From JADJVL01 sp046331545 (GTDB lineage: Bacteria; Acidobacteriota; Holophagae; Holophagales; Holophagaceae): a stretch of DNA of 64,000 bases. The first letter of the stretch is position 1. Each line of letters opens with the position of its first letter. The translations under genes and the position numbers were made by a program. Location of the stretch: the NCBI GenBank assembly GCA_046331545.1, contig JAXLQR010000002.1, positions 2,480,001 through 2,544,000 on the forward strand, given 5' to 3'. Of the stretch, positions 38,029 through 48,419 are shown piece by piece. The notes beneath the pieces were generated by a model that was given only the letters and a program-made list of their open reading frames with translations, did no database searches and had not been told where the DNA came from.

Positions 38029-40556
38029 CGGGTCCGGCGCGCCGCCACCCAGGCCATGACCTCCAGGGGCGTCATGCGGTCCAGGTCCAGGGCCTCCAGC
38101 TCGGCCCGGAGCGGATCCGGCTCGGGCTCGAAGAGGGGCAGGGCGGGCTGGAGGACGGCCGCGGGCCGGGGCGGCGCGGCGGGGCGGTTGGAGGCTTCCG
38201 CCAGCAGCCGCTGGGCCCGGGCGATGACCGGCCGGGGCAGGCCGGCGAGGCGCGCCACCTGGATGCCGTAGCTGCGGTCCGCGGGGCCCTCGGCGATGCG
38301 GTGGAGGAAGAGGAGCTGCTCCTCCCACTCCTGGACCTCGACGTGGAGGTTGGCGATGCGGGGATCCTCGGCCAGGGTCGTCAGCTCGAAGTAGTGCGTC
38401 GCGAAGAGCGTGCGCGGCTCGCCGCCCGGGAGGTCGCGCAGGTGCTCGGCGATGGCCTCGGCCAGCGCCAGGCCGTCCCTCGTGCTGGTGCCGCGGCCGA
38501 TCTCGTCGAGGATGACGAGGCTCGAGGGCGTCACCTGGTTCAGGATCCGCGCGGTCTCGGTCATCTCCACCATGAAGGTGGACTGGCCCTTGGACAGGAA
38601 GTCGCTGGCGCCGATGCGGGTGAAGATGCGGTCCACCAGGCCGAAGCGCATGAGCTCCGCGGGCACGAAGGACCCGCTCTGGGCCAGCACCACGAGCAGC
38701 GCGGCCGTGCGCAGGAAGGTGGACTTGCCGCCCATGTTGGGGCCCGTGACCACCGCCATGCTGCGGGGCGGGGCGAGGCGCAGGTCGTTGGGGATGCATT
38801 CGCGGCCGAGGCGCGCCTCCAGCATGGGATGCCGGGCGCCGGCGAGGACCAGTTCGCGCGTGTCCGAGAGTTCGGGCCGGGTCCAGCCGCTGTGGCGGGC
38901 GCGCTCGGCGAAGGCGGCCAGCACGTCGAGGGTCGCGGCGGCCTTCGACAGGCCCACCAGGTCCGCCCGGCGGGCCAGCACGGCGTCGAGCAGGCCCTTG
39001 AAGGCGGCGGCCTCCAGGCGCGCCTGGTCCCCCTCGGCGCTCACCAGGCGCTGCTCGAAGTCGAGGAGCTTCTCGGTGGTGAAGCGTTCGGCGTTGGCCA
39101 GGGTCTGCTTGCGGATGAAGTGGGCGGGCACCGCGCCGTAGTTGGCCTTGGTGACCTCGAAGTAGTAGCCGAAGACGCGGTTGTACTTGATCTTCAGGCT
39201 CGCGATGCCGCTGGCGGCGCGCTCCTCCTCTTCGAGTTCCAGCATCACCTGCTTGGCGTCCCCGGCCAGCCGGCGCACGGCGTCCAGCTCCGGGCTCACG
39301 CCCTCGCGGATGACGCCGCCCTTCTCCAGGTCCAGGGGCGGCGCCTCGGCGAGGCTGCGCTGGAGCTCCTGCAGGAGGCCGGTGCAGAGGGGCGTGCCTT
39401 CGTCCCACAACCCGAGCTCCGAGGCCTCGGCGAACCAGGCGCGATCCTTCAGGAGGGAGGGCAGGCGCTGGAGCTGGGCGAGGCCCTCCCGCAGGGAGGC
39501 CAGTTCCGGCGGCGTGGCGAGGCCCAGGGCGACGCGGCCCAGGAGACGGTCCAGGTCCGGCACGGTGGCGAGCAGCTTCTGGAGCGGCTCCCGGCGGCCG
39601 TCCTCGGTGAGCCACGCGACCTGGGACCAGCGGCGCGCCAGCGCCTCAGGGTCGCGGAGGGGCTGGTCCAGCCAGGCCCGGAGGAGCCGCGAGCCCATGC
39701 GGGTGCGGCACTGGTCGAGGAGCGCCAGCAGGCTGCCGGTCTTCGAGCCGTCCAGGGTGTTGGCGAAGAGCTCCAGGTGCCGGGCGCTGGTGGCGTCCAG
39801 CAGGGGTCCGGCGGCGCCCAGCTCGACGCTCACGCCCTGCAGATGGGCGGGGCGACCCTTCTGCGTTGTCTCCACCTGATCCAGCAGGGCGCCCAGGGCG
39901 CCGATGGCGGCGGCGTGGCCCGCGAGCCCGAGGCCTTCGAGGTGCTGCCAGCCGAAGAAGGCGAGGACCTGCTGTTCCGCGCGGGTGGCCTCGAAGCGCC
40001 AGGGGGGCAGGCGCTGCACGGCGACGTCGGTGTCGAAGGGCACCTCGGCGCCGTCGGGCAGGAGCAGTTCGTGGGGCGCGAGGCGTTCCAGCGTCGACGC
40101 CAGCAGCGTCTCTCCCTCGCCGGGCAGCACGCGGATCTGCCCGCTGGCGAGCTGCAGCAGGGCGATGCCCCAGCTCGGACCGACACGATGCACCGAGGCC
40201 AGCCACCGCGCGTCGTCGTCCAGCCAGGTGCCCGGCGTGATGATGCGCTTGAGGGCCCGGGGCAGGAGGCCCTTCACCTCCTCGGGCTTGGCGGTGGGTT
40301 CGGCGATGGCGGCGCTGTACCCCGCCGCCAGCAGCTTCGGCAGGTAGCTCTCCAGCGCGAAGTGGGGCACGCCGCACATGGGCGTCTCCGCCTCCGTCCC
40401 CTTGCCCCGGGTCGTGAGGGCGATCTCCAGCACCGGCGCGGCCTTGACGGCGTCCTCCCCCAGCAGCTCGTAGAAGTCCCCCATCCGCGTGAGGAGGATC
40501 GCGTCGCCCGCCTCCCGCTTGAGGGCGGCGATCTGCTGGAGCATGGGGGTGGACAT
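38025..40556 (-). CDS. mutS: DNA mismatch repair protein MutS
   Basis: The 843-aa product has the mismatch-recognition motif F-x-E (MGDFYELL) at residues 27-30 and the connector and lever domains. The ATPase has Walker A GPNMGGKST near residue 604, Walker B VILDEIGRGTST and the HYFEL loop. The C-terminal dimerisation helices are present. MutS binds base-base mismatches and recruits MutL. MutL is not in the window. It ends at the shared CTAG with the convergent glycosyltransferase gene and starts 5 nt after the aminotransferase gene on the same strand, so these two are probably co-transcribed. Confidence 0.97.
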   Translation of the reverse strand: MSTPMLQQIAALKREAGDAILLTRMGDFYELLGEDAVKAAPVLEIALTTRGKGTEAETPMCGVPHFALESYLPKLLAAGYSAAIAEPTAKPEEVKGLLPRALKRIITPGTWLDDDARWLASVHRVGPSWGIALLQLASGQIRVLPGEGETLLASTLERLAPHELLLPDGAEVPFDTDVAVQRLPPWRFEATRAEQQVLAFFGWQHLEGLGLAGHAAAIGALGALLDQVETTQKGRPAHLQGVSVELGAAGPLLDATSARHLELFANTLDGSKTGSLLALLDQCRTRMGSRLLRAWLDQPLRDPEALARRWSQVAWLTEDGRREPLQKLLATVPDLDRLLGRVALGLATPPELASLREGLAQLQRLPSLLKDRAWFAEASELGLWDEGTPLCTGLLQELQRSLAEAPPLDLEKGGVIREGVSPELDAVRRLAGDAKQVMLELEEEERAASGIASLKIKYNRVFGYYFEVTKANYGAVPAHFIRKQTLANAERFTTEKLLDFEQRLVSAEGDQARLEAAAFKGLLDAVLARRADLVGLSKAAATLDVLAAFAERARHSGWTRPELSDTRELVLAGARHPMLEARLGRECIPNDLRLAPPRSMAVVTGPNMGGKSTFLRTAALLVVLAQSGSFVPAELMRFGLVDRIFTRIGASDFLSKGQSTFMVEMTETARILNQVTPSSLVILDEIGRGTSTRDGLALAEAIAEHLRDLPGGEPRTLFATHYFELTTLAEDPRIANLHVEVQEWEEQLLFLHRIAEGPADRSYGIQVARLAGLPRPVIARAQRLLAEASNRPAAPPRPAAVLQPALPLFEPEPDPLRAELEALDLDRMTPLEVMAWVAARRTR

Positions 40557-40561
40557 GGGGC

Positions 40562-41842
40562 CTACATCTTCCCGCAGACCCGCTCCAGGGCCTCCACCAA
40601 AGGCGCGATGGCCTCCTCCTTCAGGGAGCAGAAGGCGAGGCGCAGCTGGGTGGCGCCCTGGTTCACGACGCCCACGCCTTCCTGGATGAGGCGCTGGCGC
40701 ACGGCGTCGGCATCGAGGCCCTTGCGCAGCTCGAGGAGGCAGAAGCAGCCGGCGTTGAAGGGGTAGACGGTCCAGTGCTCCGAGGGCTTGGCGAGGCGGT
40801 CCTTCAGGATGCGGTAGCGCCGGCCGAGGAGGCTGCGCAGGCGTTCGAACTCGGCGTCGTGGCGGGGATCGGCCAGCTCCTCCTCCACAAGGTACTGGCT
40901 CAGGCCCACGGGGCTGCCCACGCCGCTGCGGATGAGGCTCATGGACTTGTCCACGAGGATCGCCGCGGCCTCCCTGCTCACGCCGAAGGTGAGGAATCCC
41001 ACCCGCGAACCGAAGAAGCTCAGCTCCTTGGTGGCGCCGTCGCTCTTCAGGGCGATGAGGTTGGGGCAGCGGCCGGAAATATTGCGCGCCGCCAGTTCGA
41101 AGAAGAGGCTCTTCGACGAAGCCGTCGCCTCGAAGACCAGGCCGTGGTAGGCGTCGTCGCAGTAGACCACCACGCTGCGGTCCCGGGAGGCCTCCGAGAG
41201 CACGTCCGCCAAGGCGGCCTGCTCCGCGGGCGTGGGCGAATAGCCGCTGGGGTTGCTGGGGAAGTTCAGCAGGACGTGGGCCCGGCCCGGCTGGGCGTCC
41301 AGGGCGGCCTTCAGGCCGGCGATGTTGAATCCCTCTCCGTCGTAGAACGGGTAGCGCACGAAGGATCCTTCCAGCCGGATGCCGAAGATCTGCTCGTAGT
41401 TGTCCCAGTACAGGTCCGGCAGGATCAGCGTGTCCCCGGGGTGGAAGAAGAGGTCGGCCCCCATGGAGATGGCGTGGCAGATACCCGCGGTGACCGCCGG
41501 AAGGCCGACCTCGGCCATCCGGGGGTCCTCCCTCTGGAGCTTGGCGTGCCAGAGCTCCTTGGCCCGGGTCCGCCCGCCAATGGGGGAATAGAGGAAGGCG
41601 TCCTTGGCCGGCAGGTGTCCCAGCAGCTCGCCGAGCTTCGCCAGGGGCAGGGGGTTGCCTTCGCCGTCCGTGATCTGGCCGATGGTGGCGTTGATGGCGC
41701 AGCCCGCGGCCTGGCCCGCCTGGTAGGGGATGCCCTTGGGAAAGAAGGCTCGGCGCGCCAGGGGGGAGAGGGCCTCCAGGACCGCCGGGGCGGCCACGGC
41801 CAGACGGGCATTGCGGTCCTGGGCTTCGGGATGCAGGGTCAC
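40562..41842 (-). CDS. PLP-dependent aminotransferase upstream of mutS
   Basis: The 426-aa product is a fold-type I enzyme. NATIGQITDGEGNPLPL opens it, the VLLNFPSNPSGYSPT strand provides the cofactor Asn, and VVVYCDDAYHGL and the Schiff-base Lys in SDGATKELSFFGSRVGF follow. The region around the Lys (ATKELSFFG) differs from typical aspartate transaminases and matches a subgroup of uncertain substrate. The start is a GTG at 41842 with GAGAGG upstream and a TAGACTGG octamer 20 nt before it. It leads the gene pair with mutS, which has no obvious metabolic link. Confidence 0.88.
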   Translation of the reverse strand: MTLHPEAQDRNARLAVAAPAVLEALSPLARRAFFPKGIPYQAGQAAGCAINATIGQITDGEGNPLPLAKLGELLGHLPAKDAFLYSPIGGRTRAKELWHAKLQREDPRMAEVGLPAVTAGICHAISMGADLFFHPGDTLILPDLYWDNYEQIFGIRLEGSFVRYPFYDGEGFNIAGLKAALDAQPGRAHVLLNFPSNPSGYSPTPAEQAALADVLSEASRDRSVVVYCDDAYHGLVFEATASSKSLFFELAARNISGRCPNLIALKSDGATKELSFFGSRVGFLTFGVSREAAAILVDKSMSLIRSGVGSPVGLSQYLVEEELADPRHDAEFERLRSLLGRRYRILKDRLAKPSEHWTVYPFNAGCFCLLELRKGLDADAVRQRLIQEGVGVVNQGATQLRLAFCSLKEEAIAPLVEALERVCGKM

Positions 41843-41862
41843 GGGGGCCTCTCGGGGATGGG

Positions 41863-41870
41863 CCAGTCTA
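41863..41870 (-). promoter_or_regulatory. TAGACTGG octamer upstream of the aminotransferase-mutS pair
   Basis: On the minus strand TAGACTGG is followed by 20 nt and the GTG start at 41842. It is the likely -10 of this transcription unit. Confidence 0.45.
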
Positions 41871-41910
41871 GCAAGGCCGCATGGATGCTGGGTCTGCGAT
41901 GGATAGGCGA

Positions 41911-41963
41911 TTGTTATTTTAGAAAATCTTAGTTGACAACTATCAAATCAAGACGGACCCTGG
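41911..41963 (+). promoter_or_regulatory. clpB promoter with palindromic operator
   Basis: An AT-rich block contains TTGACA (41933-41938), then 17 bp, then GACCCTGG (41956-41963), which fits the window's TANNNTGG-type -10. A perfect 13-bp palindrome TAGTTGACAACTA (41930-41942) overlaps the -35 box, so a repressor could block it. It does not match the HrcA CIRCE or HspR HAIR consensus as I know them. Confidence 0.5.
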
Positions 41964-41979
41964 AGCCTGGAGGTTCTCC

Positions 41980-44547
<2,568 letters not shown>

Positions 44548-44593
44548 GCGGGGTTGCGGGTAACCTCGGCGCTATCCCCGCCGGAAGGAGCCC

Positions 44594-45514
44594 ATGCTCG
44601 ACGAGCCGATCCTCATCGTGGACGACGAGAGCAGCCTGCTCTCGCTGCTCCAGGACTCGCTCGGCCAGGCGGGTTTCCGCTGCGTGACGGCCGGGGGCGG
44701 CGACGAGGCCCTGCGGCTGGTGCGTGAGCGCCACTTCCCGGTGGTGCTCACGGACCTCTACATGCCCGGCGGGCCGTCGGGGCTGGAGCTGATCCAGGCC
44801 GTCCGGGCCCTGGACCCGATGGTGAACTGCATCGTGATGACGGCCTTCGCGTCGGTGGAGTCGGCCATCGAGGCGCTCCAGCTCGGCGCCTACGACTTCC
44901 TCCGCAAGCCCTTCCGCCAGCAGGAGCTGCACGCGGCCCTCCACCGCGCCCTGGACCACGCGCGGCTGCGTCGGGAGGTGGAGACCTACCGCGCGAACCT
45001 CGAGAAGCTGGTCCTGGAACGCACCCGGGACGTGCAGGCCCTGCTGGACGAGGTGCTGCGCCTGAACGATCTGACCCTCGCGGCCCAGGCCAGGGCCGGG
45101 GAGGTGGGCATCGCAGAAGCGGAACTCCTGGGGCCCTTCTTCGCCCACCTCGCCGATCGGTTCCGGCCCGACGGCTGGGGCCTGGCCCTCGCGGAGCCGG
45201 CGGGCTGGCGGATGGTCCTGGCCGCGGGCGCGCAGTCGTGGCCCGCGGCTTCGACTCTGCCGGACCCCGGCGCCCTGGCCGGGGCCGCCGAGCCCCTCGA
45301 ATGGAAGGGCTCCTCGGCCTATCCCGACGCCTTCCTCCTTCCGTTGCGGGGCGGGGGCGAGCTCCTGGGCGCGGTGCTGGTGGGGTTCGAGGCGCGGGGC
45401 GCCTTCTCGCCCCTGGACCGCGCCGTGGTGCTCTGGCGGCGGCAGGTGGAGGCCCTGGTGCACGGGATGAAGGTGGCGCGCCACCTGCTAGCCCGGCAGG
45501 GAGGCCAGGCGTGA
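44594..45514 (+). CDS. Response regulator with GAF-like C-terminal domain
   Basis: The 306-aa product starts with a receiver domain (ILIVDDESSLL, phospho-acceptor in VVLTDLYMPG, Thr in VMTAFAS and Lys in FLRKPF). It continues through a coiled coil (residues 125-160). It ends in a domain of about 130 residues that reads like a GAF fold (PDGWGLALAEPAGWRMVLAAG, FLLPLRGGGELLGAVLVGF). There is no DNA-binding or enzymatic output domain. It may act through protein contact or ligand sensing. AAGGAG lies at -6. Its stop overlaps the GTG start of the GH3 gene. Confidence 0.85.
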   Translation: MLDEPILIVDDESSLLSLLQDSLGQAGFRCVTAGGGDEALRLVRERHFPVVLTDLYMPGGPSGLELIQAVRALDPMVNCIVMTAFASVESAIEALQLGAYDFLRKPFRQQELHAALHRALDHARLRREVETYRANLEKLVLERTRDVQALLDEVLRLNDLTLAAQARAGEVGIAEAELLGPFFAHLADRFRPDGWGLALAEPAGWRMVLAAGAQSWPAASTLPDPGALAGAAEPLEWKGSSAYPDAFLLPLRGGGELLGAVLVGFEARGAFSPLDRAVVLWRRQVEALVHGMKVARHLLARQGGQA

Positions 45515-46530
45515 GGCCCGCGGACCTGCTCTGGGCGGGCTTCGGCGGGCAGGACGCCCGGGACGTGGCGTGGCTTCCCGAGGCCCCCGGCGGCGTGATC
45601 CTCTTCGCCCGCAACCTGGATCCGGATCCCGGGGCCGGCCCCGCGCGGTGCCGGGCCCTGCTGGAGGGACTGCAGGCCCGCTGGGGCGCGGAGCTGCCCC
45701 TCGCCATCGCCATCGACCAGGAGGGCGGGGCGGTGTCGCGCCTGCGGCCCTGGGTGGGCGAGACGCCCAGCTTCCGCCGCATCTGGGAACGGGGCGGCGC
45801 GGCGGCCTGCGAGGCCTGGGGCCGGCTCTGGGGCGAGGGGCTGGCGATGCTCGGCTTCAACGTGGACTTCGCGCCGGTGGCGGATTTGTGGGACGGGAAC
45901 CCCGGCACGGGCATGGGGGACCGCTGCGCCAGCACGGATCCCGTCGAAGTCGCCAGCGCGGTGGGCGCCTTCCTCCACGGCCTGGAGTCCACCGGCGTGC
46001 GGGGCTGCCTCAAGCACTTCCCGGGTCTCGGCGGCACGACGCTGGACAGCCACAAGGGACTGCCGGAGCTCGCGGATCAAGGCCGCATCACCGCCAACGC
46101 CCGGGCCTTCCAGATGCTCTCCAACGAGGATCGCCTCGTCATGGTGGCGCACCTGAAGACGCCGGCGACGGGCGGCCTGCCGGCCTCGCTGCATCGCGGC
46201 TCCGTGGCGGAGAACCCCTGGCGCGTGGCGGGGCGCTTCCTGCCGGATGACCTCGAGATGGGCGGCGTGGCGGACTGGGACTGGGAGGCCCGGGTGCGCC
46301 TCAGCCTCGAGGCCGGGAACGAGTGGCTGCTGGTGTGCCAGAGCGAGGCGGGCGTGGGGGCGTGCTTCGAGGCGGCGGCGAGGCTGCCGGAAGCACTCTG
46401 GAAGCCCGCGGTGGCGCGGAGCCGGGCCATGCGGGCGAACTTGCCGAAGCGCGGGGTTGGAGCCTTGACTCCCACCGCCTGGGCGGACTGGGTCAGGCGG
46501 GTCCAGGAGGCAGCCTCACGTGTCTCGTAG
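45511..46530 (+). CDS. Glycoside hydrolase family 3, NagZ-like beta-N-acetylhexosaminidase
   Basis: The 339-aa product lacks a signal peptide. It has the NagZ landmarks: IAIDQEGGAVSRL near residue 68, KHFPGLGGTTLDSH (the Asp-His loop acting as acid/base) and the nucleophile region FLPDDLEMGG. Cytoplasmic NagZ removes GlcNAc from anhydro-muropeptides in peptidoglycan recycling. Compared with E. coli NagZ the KHFPGHGD box reads KHFPGLGG, so activity needs checking. The start is a GTG at 45511 overlapping the response-regulator stop (GTGA), with GGGAGG upstream. Confidence 0.85.
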   Translation: MRPADLLWAGFGGQDARDVAWLPEAPGGVILFARNLDPDPGAGPARCRALLEGLQARWGAELPLAIAIDQEGGAVSRLRPWVGETPSFRRIWERGGAAACEAWGRLWGEGLAMLGFNVDFAPVADLWDGNPGTGMGDRCASTDPVEVASAVGAFLHGLESTGVRGCLKHFPGLGGTTLDSHKGLPELADQGRITANARAFQMLSNEDRLVMVAHLKTPATGGLPASLHRGSVAENPWRVAGRFLPDDLEMGGVADWDWEARVRLSLEAGNEWLLVCQSEAGVGACFEAAARLPEALWKPAVARSRAMRANLPKRGVGALTPTAWADWVRRVQEAASRVS

Positions 46531-46813
46531 GTCGCGGCTGCTTCTTTCCGCTTGCCTCGGGTTCATCCCATCGGGGGTGATCGTCGCCCTGATGATCCTC
46601 CAGGGTGGATTCGGTGGAGGGCACGGGCCCTCGGATCATGCGATCTGGCTGATTGCAATGCCGTGGAGCTGGGTGAGTCAGAAAACCGGGTTCACGACGC
46701 CGCTCTTTCCTCTCGATTGGATCCTCTTCCCATGGGCCGTGAACTTCTACCTCATACGAGGGTTATGGGCCGTTTGGGACCGTCTCATTCGCTCCGGCAC
46801 AGCCAGACCTTGA
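46520..46813 (+). CDS. Small two-span membrane protein with lower GC
   Basis: The 97-aa product has two hydrophobic segments (LLLSACLGFIPSGVIVALMIL and FPLDWILFPWAVNFYLI) and basic ends. The start is a GTG at 46520 that overlaps the GH3 gene by 11 bp, with AGGAGG ten bases upstream. Its codon use is clearly less GC-biased at third positions than its neighbours (for example GAT, ATT, GGA and CTG mixed), which may mark a transferred or fast-evolving gene. No family is recognised. The membrane pattern supports a real gene, but the coding call is not certain. Confidence 0.55.
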   Translation: MSRRSRLLLSACLGFIPSGVIVALMILQGGFGGGHGPSDHAIWLIAMPWSWVSQKTGFTTPLFPLDWILFPWAVNFYLIRGLWAVWDRLIRSGTARP

Positions 46814-46880
46814 TGAATTGGGACTGGCATCGAGACGTGCGAAACATGATCCTGGCTCGCATCTGACACCCGGAGGCTCC

Positions 46881-47936
46881 GTGATTTTCGAGCAGCTCAA
46901 CGACGGCAACTGCCGCACCTACCTCATCGCGTCGGAGGAGACGCACGAGGCGGTGCTGGTGGATCCGCTGCTGGGGCGGGAGGACCATGACCTCCGCGTG
47001 CTGCAGGACCGCGGGCTCAGGCTCAAGGCGGTGATCGACACGCACACCCACGCGGACCACCTCAGCGCCTGCGCGCTGCTGCGGGACCGCACGGGGGCGG
47101 ACCACGCGGTGCATGCGGCGTCCCGCATCGAAGGCGGCAACCTGAGGGTCGAGGAGGGCCAGCGGATCCAGGTGGGCGAGGTGCCCGTGGACGTGCTCCA
47201 CACCCCGGGCCACACGCCGGACAGCCTCAGCCTGCTGCTGCCGGACCGGCTGCTGACCGGCGACTTCCTCTTCCTTGGCGAGGGCGGCGCGGGCCGCACG
47301 GACCTGCCCGGCGGAGATCCAGGCTCCCACTGGGACGCGCTGCAGAAGCTCTCAGCATTGGACGGCCGGCTGCTCGTCTTCCCGGGCCACGACTACCGGG
47401 GCCGGACCTCCTCGACCCTGGCCGACGAGCGGCAGGCCAACCCCCGCCTCCAGCCCCGCAGCCGGGCCGAGTACGTCGCCTGGCTCGAGGGCCTCGACAT
47501 GCCTCCGGCGGACTGGATGAAGGGCGTGGTGAAGGCCAACCTCGCCTGCGTCCGCAGCGCGGAGGGCATCGAGATCCCCGCCGGCGGCGCGGTGTGCGAG
47601 GTGGGCGCTGGCTGGGCGACGGTGCCGCAGATGACCTGCGAGGCGCTCCTGGGGAGCCAGGAGCCCGTCCTGCTCCTCGACGTCCGCGAGGCCATGGAAT
47701 TCACCGGACCCATGGGCCACATCCCCGGCTCGCGCCTGCTGCCCCTGGGGCAGCTGCCCTTCCGGATGGCCGCCGAACTCCCCGACCGGGACCAGCCCAT
47801 CGTGGCCATCTGCGCCATGGGCGGGCGGTCGAACGCGGCCGTGGACCAGCTCCTGAAGGCGGGCTACACGCGGGTCGCCAGCCTCGCGGGCGGCATGGCC
47901 CGGTGGCAGGCGCTGGGGTATCCCGTCGAGCGGTGA
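46881..47936 (+). CDS. MBL-fold persulfide dioxygenase-like/rhodanese fusion
   Basis: The 351-aa product has an N-terminal metallo-beta-lactamase domain with the metal motif THTHADHLS and later HTPGHTPDS, GDFLFLGEGG and FPGHDY. These are the marks of ETHE1-type persulfide dioxygenases. After a linker (residues 225-260), a rhodanese domain follows with VLLLDVREAMEF and the active-site loop CAMGGRS. Together they fit sulfide oxidation, with persulfide made by the rhodanese module and oxidised to sulfite. The start is a GTG at 46881, supported by GGAGG five bases upstream. A 483-bp repeat-rich gap follows. Confidence 0.9.
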   Translation: MIFEQLNDGNCRTYLIASEETHEAVLVDPLLGREDHDLRVLQDRGLRLKAVIDTHTHADHLSACALLRDRTGADHAVHAASRIEGGNLRVEEGQRIQVGEVPVDVLHTPGHTPDSLSLLLPDRLLTGDFLFLGEGGAGRTDLPGGDPGSHWDALQKLSALDGRLLVFPGHDYRGRTSSTLADERQANPRLQPRSRAEYVAWLEGLDMPPADWMKGVVKANLACVRSAEGIEIPAGGAVCEVGAGWATVPQMTCEALLGSQEPVLLLDVREAMEFTGPMGHIPGSRLLPLGQLPFRMAAELPDRDQPIVAICAMGGRSNAAVDQLLKAGYTRVASLAGGMARWQALGYPVER

Positions 47937-48017
47937 GGGGGCGGCGGGGACGGGGCATCGAGGCTGCTCGAACCGAGCCCGCCCCCAGGGCGCGTTGGAA
48001 CGACGATGCCACGGTGT

Positions 48018-48270
48018 GGGAAGGTTTTGACCTTCCACGAGCACCCCAGGCTGATCGAATCCGCGGGGTGTGCGGATTCGATCAGACTGCGGTGCCAGAC
48101 GCGCGCAGCGCGTCGTCAGCGACGGGACCGGGAGCGAGGGTGGGCCATCACGGCGTCGGGCCCTGGGATCCCTCCCGGCCATTCCGGCCACGACTCGCTG
48201 CGCGAGTCTGGCACCTCGATCAACCGCAATCCGCATAGGGCGCGGATTGCGGTTGATCGAGGTGCTCCTT
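48018..48270 (+). repeat. Composite palindromic repeat element, copy 1
   Basis: The element has four hairpins. Hairpin 1 is 48051-48064 paired with 48072-48085 (14 bp perfect). Hairpin 2 is 48098-48104 with 48108-48114. Hairpin 3 is 48192-48197 with 48203-48208. Hairpin 4 is 48211-48234 with 48242-48265 (24 bp perfect, loop ATAGGGC). Conserved boxes GGTGCCAGAC (48091-48100) and its complement GTCTGGCACC (48206-48215) lie inward of the large hairpins. TTTTGACCTTCCA and GAGCACC precede hairpin 1. A 22-base block (48173-48194) is identical, inverted, to 57608-57629 in copy 2. Confidence 0.8.
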
Positions 48271-48370
48271 GAAAGGCGTTGGTCCCGGCTGCTTTGGCGC
48301 TTCGTCCCGTCCCGGCCTTCGGAAGGCGTTGATCCAGGCTGCCCGGGCGCTTCGTCCTGTCTCTGCCGTC
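48271..48370. repeat. Two tandem 50-bp units
   Basis: Units 48271-48320 and 48321-48370 share GAAGGCGTTG-like and GGCGCTTCGTCC cores, with a period of exactly 50 bp and moderate divergence. They abut the palindromic element. Confidence 0.6.
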
Positions 48371-48419
48371 TCGTCTGCCTGGGCTTTCAGGACTGCCGAG
48401 ATCGGCAGCCGGCCGGACC

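Larger units (their letters stand above)
47937..48419. other. 483-bp intergenic region with palindromic element and tandem repeat
   Basis: No convincing gene lies here. The gap contains the composite palindromic element (48018-48270) and a two-copy 50-bp tandem repeat (48271-48370) before the metK stop. Confidence 0.7.

Noticed and set aside
48018..48270. A CRISPR array or tRNA-like structure in the repeat-rich gap
   Set aside because: The repeats are inverted pairs, not regularly spaced direct repeats, and no acceptor stem or anticodon loop can be drawn.
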